From positions 1 to 64,000 of the forward strand of contig NZ_SDIC01000002.1 of NCBI RefSeq assembly GCF_004116405.1: DNA of 64,000 bases, in the 5' to 3' direction. Positions within the stretch are counted from its first letter, which is position 1; each line of letters opens with the position of its first letter. The position numbers and the translations under genes are program-made. Of this stretch, positions 8,034-16,917 are shown in pieces. The notes under the pieces are model-generated. The model made no database searches. It saw nothing but the letters and a program-made list of their open reading frames with translations, and was not told the DNA's origin. This stretch comes from Halegenticoccus tardaugens. GTDB lineage: Archaea > Halobacteriota > Halobacteria > Halobacteriales > Haloferacaceae.

Positions 8034-8660
8034 ATGCACTCGACGTACGACCTCGCGACCGGCCGCGTCCACTTCCTCTCGCTCACCCGGGAAGTCGTCG
8101 GCGACCTTTACCGACAGCTCCCGCGAGTGGTCGCCGTGAGCCTCTGTTGGTGCGTCCTCAGTTCGACGGCCGTTCTCGCCGCACCCGCAACGACCGCCGC
8201 GCTCGTCGCCGCGCGAAGTATCCTCGACGGCGACGACTTCGGCGTTCGCGACGCCGCCGCCGCGTTCCGACGGTTCTTCTGGCGGTCGCAGGCGGCGTTC
8301 GTCCCGGCGTTCGTCCTGTTCGACGTGGCGTGGTGGCTCTGGCTCCACGCGACGCCCGGCGGGATCGCCGCGACGATGGCGGCGTTTGTCACCCTCGACG
8401 TGCTCCTGTTGTACTGTTTCCTGCTCCTGTACTACGGGCCGTTGCTCGTCGAACGCGACGGGTCGGCGCGCGAGACGGCCCGAGCGTCGGCGCTGCTCGC
8501 GTTGACGCGGGTCAGGGCGTCGGTCGGCTTGTTCCTGTTCGTCGCGTCGACGGCTGCGCTTCTCGCGTTCTCCGTCGTCGGATTCGTCCTCCTCGCCCCG
8601 GGCGCACTTGTGACGAGCCTGTCGCTGGCGACGCGATATTTGGCGGGGGATGCCGACTGA
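8034..8660 (+). CDS. YesL-like (DUF624-type) membrane protein
   Basis: 208 residues with several hydrophobic segments: LPRVVAVSLCWCVLSSTAVL near the start, then FVPAFVLFDVAWWLW, VTLDVLLLYCFLLLYYGPLL and LFLFVASTAALLAFSVVGFV. This layout and its place after two CUT1 permeases match YesL/DUF624 proteins, which accompany sugar ABC transporters in many Bacillota and haloarchaea and whose biochemical role is not settled. The stop overlaps the next start (TGATG). Identification rests on topology and context more than motifs. Confidence 0.65.
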   Translation: MHSTYDLATGRVHFLSLTREVVGDLYRQLPRVVAVSLCWCVLSSTAVLAAPATTAALVAARSILDGDDFGVRDAAAAFRRFFWRSQAAFVPAFVLFDVAWWLWLHATPGGIAATMAAFVTLDVLLLYCFLLLYYGPLLVERDGSARETARASALLALTRVRASVGLFLFVASTAALLAFSVVGFVLLAPGALVTSLSLATRYLAGDAD

Positions 8661-8854
8661 TGCGTTCCGCCGCGACGCTGACGGTCGCCTTCGCGGCGCT
8701 GTCCGCCGGTACGCTCTGTTTAGGAATTCTCGGTGTATTCGCGAGTGCCCCCGGCGTCTGGCCGGACGCGTGGCCGATAGCCGTCGTCGTACACGCCTGT
8801 CTCGCGTCGGCTGTCGGCTACTACGTCCGACGAACGGGCGGGTTCGTGGCGTGA
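8660..8854 (+). CDS. Small two-helix membrane protein
   Basis: 64 residues; the ATG at 8660 overlaps the upstream TGA, indicating translational coupling. Two hydrophobic stretches (AATLTVAFAALSAGTLCLG and WPIAVVVHACLASAVGYY) are followed by a basic end RRTGGFVA. I recognise no family. Its coupling to the YesL-like gene suggests a joint membrane role in the sugar operon, for example an accessory subunit, but that is inference. Confidence 0.55.
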   Translation: MRSAATLTVAFAALSAGTLCLGILGVFASAPGVWPDAWPIAVVVHACLASAVGYYVRRTGGFVA

Positions 8855-8872
8855 AACTGCCCGCCGATTCCG

Positions 8873-9214
8873 CTACCGATTCGAGAGTTTGAGCGTCACT
8901 TCGTCGACCGCGAGGGCGACTTCCTTCTCGACGCCGCCGCTATCGCTGACGTTGAAGCGCGAGGCCGCGACGCCGGCGTTCTCCAACTGCTTTACGTGGG
9001 TCGAGACGGTTCCCTTCGAGCGACCGACGGCCTCAGTCAGCTCTTGAATGGTTCGTGTATCGCGCGCGAGAGCGCGAACGATCTGCCACCGCGTGTCGGA
9101 GCCGAGCGCCCGCGCGACGCTGACGACTTCGTCGCCGTCGACGTCCTGCGTCTGCGGCGGACGTATCTTCGAGCGAGCGTTCGGAATCTGACGGGTGAAT
9201 CTCGGTTTGCTCAT
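8873..9214 (-). CDS. ArsR-like winged-helix transcriptional regulator
   Basis: 113 residues. The winged helix spans about residues 30-85: VARALGSDTRWQIVRALA, then TIQELTEAVGRSKGTVSTHV as recognition region and KQLENAGV. No metal-binding Cys pair is seen, so it is not an arsenic-type sensor. It is transcribed away from the glycosidase-like gene at 9378 and converges on the ABC operon. It is the only regulator inside the sugar cluster, so it probably controls it through the TCAAATA-type sites. A TATA-like tttataat (minus strand, near 9257-9264) lies about 45 bases before its ATG. Confidence 0.85.
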   Translation of the reverse strand: MSKPRFTRQIPNARSKIRPPQTQDVDGDEVVSVARALGSDTRWQIVRALARDTRTIQELTEAVGRSKGTVSTHVKQLENAGVAASRFNVSDSGGVEKEVALAVDEVTLKLSNR

Positions 9215-9256
9215 AGTGGGCGTCAGCGCGTGTACTGAGGGCGGTCCCGAACGACG

Positions 9257-9354
9257 ATTATAAATTTACCGTCCACGTTCGGAGATTATCAAATATCTTC
9301 TGTAGCCGCCGAATATACTCGGCTCCCGTCGGACTGGGTCATCACGTATATTTC
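9257..9354. promoter_or_regulatory. Divergent promoter region between regulator and glycosidase-like gene
   Basis: Holds a minus-strand TATA (tttataat, 9257-9264) for the ArsR-like gene, a palindrome-like site gattatcaaatatcttct (9284-9301) resembling the 4701 operator, and a plus-strand TATA cgtatatttc (9345-9354) placed about 27 bases before ATG 9378. The site sits between the two core promoters, where one regulator could act on both. Confidence 0.45.
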
Positions 9355-9377
9355 TCTTCTGCTCGTTGGCGCACGTG

Positions 9378-10490
9378 ATGACCGACTCAGGGGATGAAGC
9401 GCACTGGTGGGAGGATCGGCTGTTCCGGTCCGTAACCCTCTATCCGTGGGCGACGATGGACGCGGAAGCCGAGCTGAAGTACCTTGCCGAACGCGACGTG
9501 AACACGGTGTTCGTCGTGACGAAAGAGAGCGACGGCCGCGTCTTCTACGACTCGTCGGTCGCACCGAATCAGGTGCCCAACCGAGATCTTCTCTCTGACC
9601 TCGTCGACGCGGCCCGGGTCCACGACGTCGCGCTCGTTCCGTCGGTTTTCACGCTCTGCGATGAGCACCTCGTCGAACAGTACCCGGAGGCGGTGCAGGT
9701 GGCCCAGGAGGGGACGGAGATTCGCTACCCGAACGTCTCCATGGAATGGATGCACTGGGTCTGTCCGAACCACGACGTCGTCCGTGACCACCTGCGATCT
9801 ATAATTGACGAATTGGCCGAGTACGACGTCGACGGTATCCAATTCACCCACTTCGAGTATCAGCCGATCATGAACGGCGAGTCGAGCTACCGCTCTTGTT
9901 TCTGTGAGGAGTGCGTCCGCCGCTACGAGGAGGAGGGCGTCACGACCGAATCGAGTGGAGGGGTTGCCCTCCGTTGCGAGACGATTACGTCGATGCTCGA
10001 CGACCTGACGGCATCGCTGCGACGACGGGACGATCTCATGGTGAACGTCGAACTGGAGGCGTTCGCCGACCTCGATGCGGCGGTCGCCGACAGCCGAGAG
10101 ATGCTCGGCGTCGACCCGGCGACGCTCGCACGGTTCGCCGACGTGCTCACCCCGCGGACGGCTCACGTCGACCTCGGGCTACATCCGCTCTGGATACGCG
10201 ACGTCGTCCGCTCGCTCCACGAGGTGACCGCGACGCCGATCGTCCCTTCCATTCGCACGTCGACCGGGGAGCGTCCAACCGAGCACGTTCCCGCTGACGA
10301 ATTGATGACGGCAATGCAGATGGCGCTCAACGGGGGCGCACGCGGCGTCTCACTGTTCTCGGCGGGAGCGAACGTCGGTCGCCTCACCGACGCGCAGTGG
10401 GAAACCGCGGCCGCCACGTTCGAGGAGTTCACCTACTTCGAACGCGAGTACGGCGTTCCCGGCGACGAATCCGGCTCAGCCGTCTTTTGA
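9378..10490 (+). CDS. Glycosidase-like TIM-barrel protein (GHL6-like), substrate unknown
   Basis: 370 residues from the ATG at 9378; the frame extends to a TTG at 9366, but the TATA at 9345-9354 favours a leaderless ATG. It reads as a cytoplasmic (beta/alpha)8 barrel: VTLYPWATMDAEAELKYLAE at the start, DGIQFTHFEY in the middle with an acidic/aromatic cluster, and the Cys-rich SCFCEECVRRYEEE. CxCxxC-R-Y/F motifs of this kind occur in the uncharacterised glycosyl-hydrolase-like families. It sits between the regulator and the ATPase, so it may process the imported sugar. No catalytic pair can be assigned with confidence. Confidence 0.6.
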   Translation: MTDSGDEAHWWEDRLFRSVTLYPWATMDAEAELKYLAERDVNTVFVVTKESDGRVFYDSSVAPNQVPNRDLLSDLVDAARVHDVALVPSVFTLCDEHLVEQYPEAVQVAQEGTEIRYPNVSMEWMHWVCPNHDVVRDHLRSIIDELAEYDVDGIQFTHFEYQPIMNGESSYRSCFCEECVRRYEEEGVTTESSGGVALRCETITSMLDDLTASLRRRDDLMVNVELEAFADLDAAVADSREMLGVDPATLARFADVLTPRTAHVDLGLHPLWIRDVVRSLHEVTATPIVPSIRTSTGERPTEHVPADELMTAMQMALNGGARGVSLFSAGANVGRLTDAQWETAAATFEEFTYFEREYGVPGDESGSAVF

Positions 10491-10586
10491 TCTTCCGACT
10501 GGCGTTCGGAGAACGCCAAATATGAGTTGATACTCTCTAAACGCGGGCGAACTATTATGCGGGCGGTTCGCACAGTCGTCACCGAC

Positions 10587-11816
10587 ATGGGCGAACTCGA
10601 CATCGACGATCTGACGAAGGCGTTTCCTACGGCCGACGGCGGCAACCGGATCGTCGCGGTCGACGGTCTCGACATCTCGGTGGCGGACGGCGAGTTCCTC
10701 GTCCTGCTCGGCCCGTCAGGGTGCGGGAAGTCGACGACGCTACGGTGTGTTGCCGGTCTCGAACGGCCGACCGACGGTCACGTCCGTCTCGACAGTGAGG
10801 ACATCACCGACGATTCTCCGCAGCAGCGCGATATGGCGATGGTGTTCCAGGACTTCGCGCTGTACCCGCACATGTCCGCCGCGGAGAACATGGGATTCGG
10901 ACTGAAGATGACGACTGACCTTTCGGGCGACGAGATCGAAAACCGAGTCGGGGAGGCGGCGAGCATCATGGACATCGGCGATCTGTTGGACAAGAAGCCG
11001 AGACAGCTATCGGGCGGCCAGAAACAGCGCGTCGCGCTCGGCCGCGCCATCGTCCGCGACCCCGAGGTGTTTCTGATGGACGAACCGCTCAGCAACCTCG
11101 ACGCGAAACTCCGGACGCAGATGCGAACCGAAATTCAGCGCCTGCACCGCCGACTCGACGTAACGACGCTGTACGTCACCCACGACCAGACGGAGGCGAT
11201 GACGATGTCCGATCGCATCGTCATCCTCGACGGCGGCGAACTCCAGCAGATCGGGACGCCGTCGACTGTCTACCACCACCCCGTGAATCGGTTCGTCGCC
11301 GGATTCATCGGCTCACCGTCGATGAACTTCCTCGACGTCGAACTCATCGACGAGCAGCGCCGCCGACTCACCGCCGACGGAGAGACGCGGTTCGACTATC
11401 CGCTTCCCGCGGCCGTCGCCCAACGCTGCGACGTCTCCCCGGGAGACGAGCTGACGCTCGGTGTCAGACCGGAGGCCATCCGCGTGGTCGATCACGAAAC
11501 GGACGGAATCGATCAGGCGGCGGAGGGCCGCGATCGGGCTCAGCACGCGGTTCTCGACGTGGTCGAGCCGATGGGAAGCGACGACTTCCTCTACCTCCTC
11601 GTCGGCGATTCGGCGTGGACCGCTCGCGTCGATTCCGCGGTGGAACTCGAGGAGGGCCAACGGATCGCACTCGAATTCGACGCCGACGCGCTCCACATCT
11701 TCGACGCCGAGGGTCGCACGCTCAAATCCGCTGGGACAGGAGAGGATGCGTATCACGAGAGCGGAGCGACGACGGCACCGACGCCCGGCGGTGCCGTGGA
11801 AGGGATTGAACCGTGA
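10587..11816 (+). CDS. MalK/UgpC-like ABC transporter ATPase
   Basis: 409 residues if started at ATG 10587; ATG 10557 is in frame, but ctattat just upstream of 10557 looks like the TATA of a leaderless 10587 start. Walker A is GPSGCGKST, the Q-loop VFQDFALYPHM, the signature LSGGQKQRVALGRA, Walker B VFLMDEPLSNLDA and the switch His in YVTHDQTEA. After about residue 240 comes the TOBE/MRP domain typical of sugar-importing CUT1 ATPases. It should power the two permeases at 6111 and 7099, although it is transcribed separately, after the glycosidase-like gene. Confidence 0.92.
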   Translation: MGELDIDDLTKAFPTADGGNRIVAVDGLDISVADGEFLVLLGPSGCGKSTTLRCVAGLERPTDGHVRLDSEDITDDSPQQRDMAMVFQDFALYPHMSAAENMGFGLKMTTDLSGDEIENRVGEAASIMDIGDLLDKKPRQLSGGQKQRVALGRAIVRDPEVFLMDEPLSNLDAKLRTQMRTEIQRLHRRLDVTTLYVTHDQTEAMTMSDRIVILDGGELQQIGTPSTVYHHPVNRFVAGFIGSPSMNFLDVELIDEQRRRLTADGETRFDYPLPAAVAQRCDVSPGDELTLGVRPEAIRVVDHETDGIDQAAEGRDRAQHAVLDVVEPMGSDDFLYLLVGDSAWTARVDSAVELEEGQRIALEFDADALHIFDAEGRTLKSAGTGEDAYHESGATTAPTPGGAVEGIEP

Positions 11817-11846
11817 GCGTGAACCGGTCGACTGCTCCGTGATACC

Positions 11847-12330
11847 TTATCCATCGCCGCGACACTCGTCGGATCGCTGGCTGACGTTTTTCACGTAGTC
11901 ATGGATCGTTAGAGCGAGATCGAACATCACCTCGGCTTGTTCTGCGGTCGCAACCGTATCGCGATAGTACGCTGCCGACCGACTGTCCGTGTAGAGCGTT
12001 TGGAGGTGGCGAGATGTCAGGTCTCGGAGCGATTTGCTCTCGTGATAAACGTGGATATATCTATCTCGTCGATGACCAGGTTCGGATCACGTAGGCGCTG
12101 CGCGTCTCTCGGAGGCTTCGGGACGCGATCACCGTCGGTGAGCGGTGACCGCGTCGTCACGCGCTGAGCTGTTCTGGAACTTCTCGGACGGGATTCGGGC
12201 ACCATCTACCGACTTTTCGAGTGGAACGGGCACGACGGCGGCGGTGAATACCTCCAGTGGATCCAGTCGATTTAGCGGATGCAGCGGAAGCGGATGTTCG
12301 AGTAGATGCACGCGAAGCGTCAGACACGGT
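11847..12330 (-). pseudogene. Decayed gene with a HEPN-like C-terminal segment
   Basis: On the minus strand one frame reads HVYHESKSLRDLTSRHLQ, then SAAYYRDTVATAEQAEVMF and LALTIHDYVKN, ending with TAA at 11847-11849. Its helix-rich pattern resembles HEPN-type or AbiEii-partner proteins. About 200 bases upstream, further coding-like stretches (PNLVIDEIDIS; LEVFTAAVVPVPLEKSVDG) lie in other frames, so at least one frameshift separates them. No functional product is expected. The rest of 11817-12459 holds nothing else I can support. Confidence 0.35.
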
Positions 12331-12459
12331 TACAGTCATCCAGGCGTCCTTCGATGCCCTCGTGTCCGAAACGTCGTTCAAATGCGCGTTCGTGTGATTC
12401 CGTTCCCGACCCAAACGGTTTTGCCGTCATACGACCCTCGTCGAGCGTGATCAAATCGC

Positions 12460-14487
12460 ATGATACGAAGTGGCATTGATATCGGCGGAACGTTCACGGA
12501 CGTGATCGTGTTTGACGAAGAGACGGGTGCCATCGAAGTGACGAAGACACCGTCAACGCCGGAGAATCCGGCCAACGGCGTTCTCACGGGTCTGAAGAAG
12601 TCGAACGTCGATATCGGAAATTTGGACTTTTTCTCCCACGGTTCGACGGTAGGCACGAACGCGCTCATCGAACGCGACCTTCCGCGGACGGCGCTCGTCA
12701 CCACGAAGGGATTTCGTGACGTCCACGAGATTCGCGACGCGACCAAGCAGAACATCTGGGACGCGTACGAAGACGTCGCAGATCCCTATGTCGCTCGCCG
12801 AGATCGACTCGAAGTAACGGAACGCGTCAAACAAGACGGCACGGTTGCCACCGAATTGGACGAGACGGAAGCGTACGACGCGGTTCGGGTGCTGAAAAAG
12901 CGCGGCATCGAGACCGTCGCGATTTCGTTCATCAATGCCTACGTTAACGGCGACCACGAAAAGCGGATGCGTGCGATCGTCGAGGAGGCGTATCCCGAGG
13001 CCTTCGTCTGCTGCTCGCACGAAATCCTCCCGGAGATGTTCGAACACGAGCGCACTTCTACGACCGTTATCAACGCGGCGCTCGTTCCCGTCGTCCGAGA
13101 ATACCTCGTCGACCTTTCGGAGCGCCTCGAAGAAGAAGGGTACTACGGCGACGTGCTGGCGATGCACTCCGGCGGCGGTGTCATGACGACCGACACCATC
13201 GCCTACTACGCCTCGCGCATCGCGAACTCGGGGCCGACCGCGGGGGCCATCGCTTCGGCGCACGTCGCCTCACTTTGCGGGTACGACAACGCCATCGGCT
13301 TCGACATGGGGGGGACGAGCGCCGATATCTCACTCACATATGACGGGGAAATCGAGATGACCGATCAGTGGGCGGTCGAGTACGGCTACCCCATTATGTT
13401 CCCCTCGACGGACATCGAGACCATCGGCGCCGGGGGCGGATCCATCGCGTGGATCGACGAGGGGGGCTCGCTTCGAGTCGGACCGAAGAGCCAGGGCGCA
13501 GACCCCGGCCCGGCGTGCTACCTTCGTGGCGGCGATAAGCCGACCATCACCGACGCCAACGTCCTGATGGGCTGGATCGACCCTTCGAAGTTCCTCGGTG
13601 GAGAGATGGACGCCGCGGCGGACCCGGCGCGGAGGGTCATTGAACGTGACGTCGCTGGCCCGCTCGGTCTCGATCCCATCGAGGCAGCGACGGCCATCGA
13701 GGAGATCGCGATCGCCAACATGTCGAACGCGGTGCGGCTCGTCTCGACCTCGAAGGGGTACGACCCGCGCGACTTCGCCCTCGTCGCTTTTGGCGGGGCG
13801 GGGCCGCTCCACGCCGCAGACGTTGCCCGTGATATGAGTATCCCGACGGTGATCGTTCCGCCGTACCCCGGTATCAACTCGGCGCTCGGGTGTCTCCTCG
13901 TCGACGTCGAACACGACCACTCACAGACGTTCATCGAAAACGCCACTCGCGACGTCGTCGATGATATCGAGGACGCCTTCGCGAGTATGGAAGACGAGGT
14001 GCGAAAGCGCCTCGAAGAGGAGGGGATCGGGGCCGATAGAATGCGGATGAACCGCGAAATTCGGATGCGCTACGCCGGCCAGTGGCGATCGCTCGATGTC
14101 TCCTGTCCCCGTCCCATCGACGGGATGGACGAAATACGAGCGCGCTTCCACGAACAGCACGAGCGCGCGTACGCGTACTCTGACGCGGACCAGGCGGTGG
14201 AGATCTACGGGCTCCGCGTCGTCGGTAAGGGTCTCGTCGCGAAGCCCGAATTCCCGAGGATCGGTGGCCCCAACAGCATCTCTACGGCGCAGACGGGCAC
14301 GCGTGATGCCTACTTCAAAACCGAGAACGCGTTCGTCGAAACGGCCGTCTACGATCGCGGGGCACTCGGCACCGGTGCCGAATTCGAAGGTCCAGCGGTC
14401 GTCGAACAAATGGATTCTACCATCGTCGTGCCGCCGGGGGCGGCCGTCGAGGTGGACGACGTCGGCAACTTCATCATTACAGTGTAA
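12460..14487 (+). CDS. hyuA: Hydantoinase/oxoprolinase subunit A (HyuA)
   Basis: 675 residues, usual length for HyuA. The N-terminal nucleotide-binding half opens with RSGIDIGGTFTDVIVFDEE and has a second ASKHA-like element GFDMGGTSADISL near residue 285. ATP-dependent ring opening of hydantoins, 5-oxoproline or related amides is the family reaction, carried out with the B subunit encoded 3 bases downstream. Alternatives in the same superfamily include acetone or acetophenone carboxylase subunits; without a third small subunit nearby the hydantoinase-type reading is preferred. The substrate is not determinable. Confidence 0.9.
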   Translation: MIRSGIDIGGTFTDVIVFDEETGAIEVTKTPSTPENPANGVLTGLKKSNVDIGNLDFFSHGSTVGTNALIERDLPRTALVTTKGFRDVHEIRDATKQNIWDAYEDVADPYVARRDRLEVTERVKQDGTVATELDETEAYDAVRVLKKRGIETVAISFINAYVNGDHEKRMRAIVEEAYPEAFVCCSHEILPEMFEHERTSTTVINAALVPVVREYLVDLSERLEEEGYYGDVLAMHSGGGVMTTDTIAYYASRIANSGPTAGAIASAHVASLCGYDNAIGFDMGGTSADISLTYDGEIEMTDQWAVEYGYPIMFPSTDIETIGAGGGSIAWIDEGGSLRVGPKSQGADPGPACYLRGGDKPTITDANVLMGWIDPSKFLGGEMDAAADPARRVIERDVAGPLGLDPIEAATAIEEIAIANMSNAVRLVSTSKGYDPRDFALVAFGGAGPLHAADVARDMSIPTVIVPPYPGINSALGCLLVDVEHDHSQTFIENATRDVVDDIEDAFASMEDEVRKRLEEEGIGADRMRMNREIRMRYAGQWRSLDVSCPRPIDGMDEIRARFHEQHERAYAYSDADQAVEIYGLRVVGKGLVAKPEFPRIGGPNSISTAQTGTRDAYFKTENAFVETAVYDRGALGTGAEFEGPAVVEQMDSTIVVPPGAAVEVDDVGNFIITV

Positions 14488-14489
14488 AA

Positions 14490-16454
14490 ATGTCCGCACA
14501 CACAGATATTGACCTCGACCCGGTCACCTTCGAGGTACTCCGAAACTCCTTTGGCAACCTCGTCGACCGGATGGCAGAACAGATCGTCAGAACGTGCTAC
14601 TCGTTCGTCATTTACAACCGAGACTTCTCGAACTGTCTCAACGACGCGAACGGAAACATCGTCATGCAGGGCAGCCATGACATCGCCGTTCACGTCGGAA
14701 CGCTCCAACCGACGTGTAAAGAGACGCTCAGCTACTTCGAGGGAGACATCAACGAGGGGGACGTCTTTATCATCAACGATCCCTACCTCGGTGCAACCCA
14801 CATAAACGACGTACGAATTATGCGCCCCGTCTTCTACGACGGCGAGTTCATCGCGGTCACGCAGTCGAACGGTCACTGGGCCGACGTCGGCGGGCCGGTC
14901 CCGGGTTCGTTCAACATCCAAGCGCAGGAACACTTCGCCGAGGGGCTCCGTATTCCGCCGCTGAAGATCTGGGACGAAGGGGAGTTCCGCGACGACGTCG
15001 CGAATCTACTCGTCACGAACATGCGCCTGTCAGAGGACCGTCTCGGCGATCTGAGGGCGCAAGCGCAGGCGACAACGATCGCCGAGGAGCGGCTCCTCGA
15101 ACTCGTCAAAAAGTACGGCGTCGACACCGTACTGACGGCGTTCGACGAGTCGCAGAACTACGTAGAGCGTATCATGCGGGAGCGGATTAGCGAGCTGCCT
15201 GACGGCACGTGGCGGACGCAGGACTACATCGATTCCGACCCCGCTGCGGGCGAGCGGCTCGTTCCGATCGACGTGGAAATGACGATCGAGGGTGATGGGG
15301 TTCACTACGACCTCTCCGGCTCCCACGAGTACATTGGATCCTTCCTCAACTCCACGTACGGGACGGCCCTCTCGGGACTCATCGCGGGCACGAAAATGTT
15401 CTTCCCGGACGTACCGCTGAACGCGGGCATCTATCGCGTCATCTCCGCCGACCTCCCGGAGGGGACGGTCGTGAACGCACCCGAACCGGTCGCCGTGACG
15501 GGGTCCGTCGCTGGCGCATACGAGAAAATCATGAACGCCGTCTTCGAGCTCTGGTCGGAGGTGCTCCCGGAGCGTGCGATGGCGTGCGCGTTCAACCTCG
15601 AGTATCTGCTCGCGGGGGGCAAGGACACCCGTCCGGGCAACGAGGGCCAAGAGTTCATGTGGTACGACTGGATGGCCGGCGGCTGGGGCGGTCGAAAGGG
15701 GAAGGACGGTTCGAACGCCACCGCGCCCGTCTTCGGCGCGGGTCTTGCGGTCCAACCGCTCGAAGGACAGGAGCGAGATACACCCCTTCTCACCTCCGAG
15801 CACGCCATCGTGACCGACTCCGGCGGCCCCGGAACGTTCCGCGGTGGATGCGGCGTCCGAAAGGGCGCAACGATGCTCGACGCGGAGAACGCCGTCATGT
15901 CCTACTGTTCAGACCGCGCCCGCTCCGTCGCGTGGGGCATAAAGGGCGGGCTCCCCGGCATTCCTCACGGCGTAACGCTCGAGCGCGAGGGAGAACGCCC
16001 GATCGCTCTCGGCACCGTGTTTTCGAACGAATCCATCGGTAACGGCGACGACTTCGTGCGACCCTCCTCCGGCGGCGGTGGCTACGGCGATCCATTGGAA
16101 CGCGACCCCGAGAAGGTGCTCGAAGACATCGTCGACGACTACGTCTCCGTCGAGCGGGCCAAGAAGGACTACGGTGTCGTCGTCACCGTCGGCGATGAGG
16201 ATCTCCGCGAGTACGAGATTGACGACGAGGCGACTGAGGAGCAGCGCGAGTACATTCGGCAGAACCGTCACGATTGGCTGGAAACGGATCCCGACGAAGT
16301 CGCTCACCGCTTCCGCGAGGGTGAATGCGCCGAACTCGACCTCATCCGCCGGTACGGTGTCATCGTGGACCCCGAAACCGAAGCGGTCCTGGAGAACACG
16401 ACCGATCAGTTCCGGGAGATGCTACAGAAGCGCGCCGCATCGTACTGGGACTGA
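14490..16454 (+). CDS. hyuB: Hydantoinase/oxoprolinase subunit B (HyuB)
   Basis: 654 residues. Family hallmarks include EQIVRTCYSFVIYNRDFSNC at the start, then DVFIINDPYLGATHINDV with metal-ligand Asp/His, SNGHWADVGGP, and the C-terminal glycine-rich SSGGGGYGDPLERDPEKV. It begins 3 bases after hyuA stops, so the pair is one operon. Immediately after its stop codon lies an IS200/IS605-type scar. It may hydrolyse hydantoin-like or oxoproline-like amides; a link with the upstream sugar transporter is not evident. Confidence 0.9.
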   Translation: MSAHTDIDLDPVTFEVLRNSFGNLVDRMAEQIVRTCYSFVIYNRDFSNCLNDANGNIVMQGSHDIAVHVGTLQPTCKETLSYFEGDINEGDVFIINDPYLGATHINDVRIMRPVFYDGEFIAVTQSNGHWADVGGPVPGSFNIQAQEHFAEGLRIPPLKIWDEGEFRDDVANLLVTNMRLSEDRLGDLRAQAQATTIAEERLLELVKKYGVDTVLTAFDESQNYVERIMRERISELPDGTWRTQDYIDSDPAAGERLVPIDVEMTIEGDGVHYDLSGSHEYIGSFLNSTYGTALSGLIAGTKMFFPDVPLNAGIYRVISADLPEGTVVNAPEPVAVTGSVAGAYEKIMNAVFELWSEVLPERAMACAFNLEYLLAGGKDTRPGNEGQEFMWYDWMAGGWGGRKGKDGSNATAPVFGAGLAVQPLEGQERDTPLLTSEHAIVTDSGGPGTFRGGCGVRKGATMLDAENAVMSYCSDRARSVAWGIKGGLPGIPHGVTLEREGERPIALGTVFSNESIGNGDDFVRPSSGGGGYGDPLERDPEKVLEDIVDDYVSVERAKKDYGVVVTVGDEDLREYEIDDEATEEQREYIRQNRHDWLETDPDEVAHRFREGECAELDLIRRYGVIVDPETEAVLENTTDQFREMLQKRAASYWD

Positions 16455-16464
16455 CATGGATCAA

Positions 16465-16832
16465 GCGGAAGCCCATGACTTTAGTCGTGGGTCTACGCGA
16501 TAGGTACGGCCCATCTACCGCAAGATTTTGGCCGTCTGGGATCGTTTGTGTATCTGACTCGACAGGGAAAACTGGGATTGGATTGGGGTCCCCATCACCA
16601 ACAAGCAACCCTGCCCAACCGAGTGGGGCAGATGGCACCGCCCGTAGGGTGTTAGCGGGGCAGTCCGCATCCGCGCGGACTGGCGTCACCATGCGCTCAT
16701 CGCCCCGACGCACCGCCTACAAACCGTGACCGACCACCACGGTCGGGAAGGTGCCTCCGTCGGGGTGGTCGGCGTGACCGACCCCGAGCGCGAGGAATCC
16801 CACGACTTCAGTCGTGTCGAGGATGTCAATAT
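16465..16832 (+). mobile_element. MITE-like IS605/IS1341 remnant with both ends
   Basis: Left hairpin GCCCATGACTTTAGTCGTGGG at about 16470-16491. Right end GGAATCCCACGACTTCAGTCGTG, then gaggatgtcaat at about 16794-16831, matching the 'hairpin plus aggatgtcaa' right ends at 18321-18355 and (minus strand) 58951-58990. Between them is about 300 bases without a gene. It contains a long stem, GACCGACCACC...GGTGGTCGGCGTG near 16728-16778, of the kind found in structured omega-RNA regions. The element sits directly behind hyuB. Confidence 0.55.
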
Positions 16833-16917
16833 AGCTGTGCCTCCTCCCCGGCATCGGACAGCTATGGTTAGCTATCAACCCAGAGGATTTATAGGACTCT
16901 CCGGAAATCACTCGACG

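Noticed and set aside
16726..16917. Longer N-terminus of the glycosyltransferase starting at GTG 16726
   Set aside because: The extra 64 codons translate the IS605-type hairpin and stem; a TATA-like box at 16889 points to the ATG at 16918.
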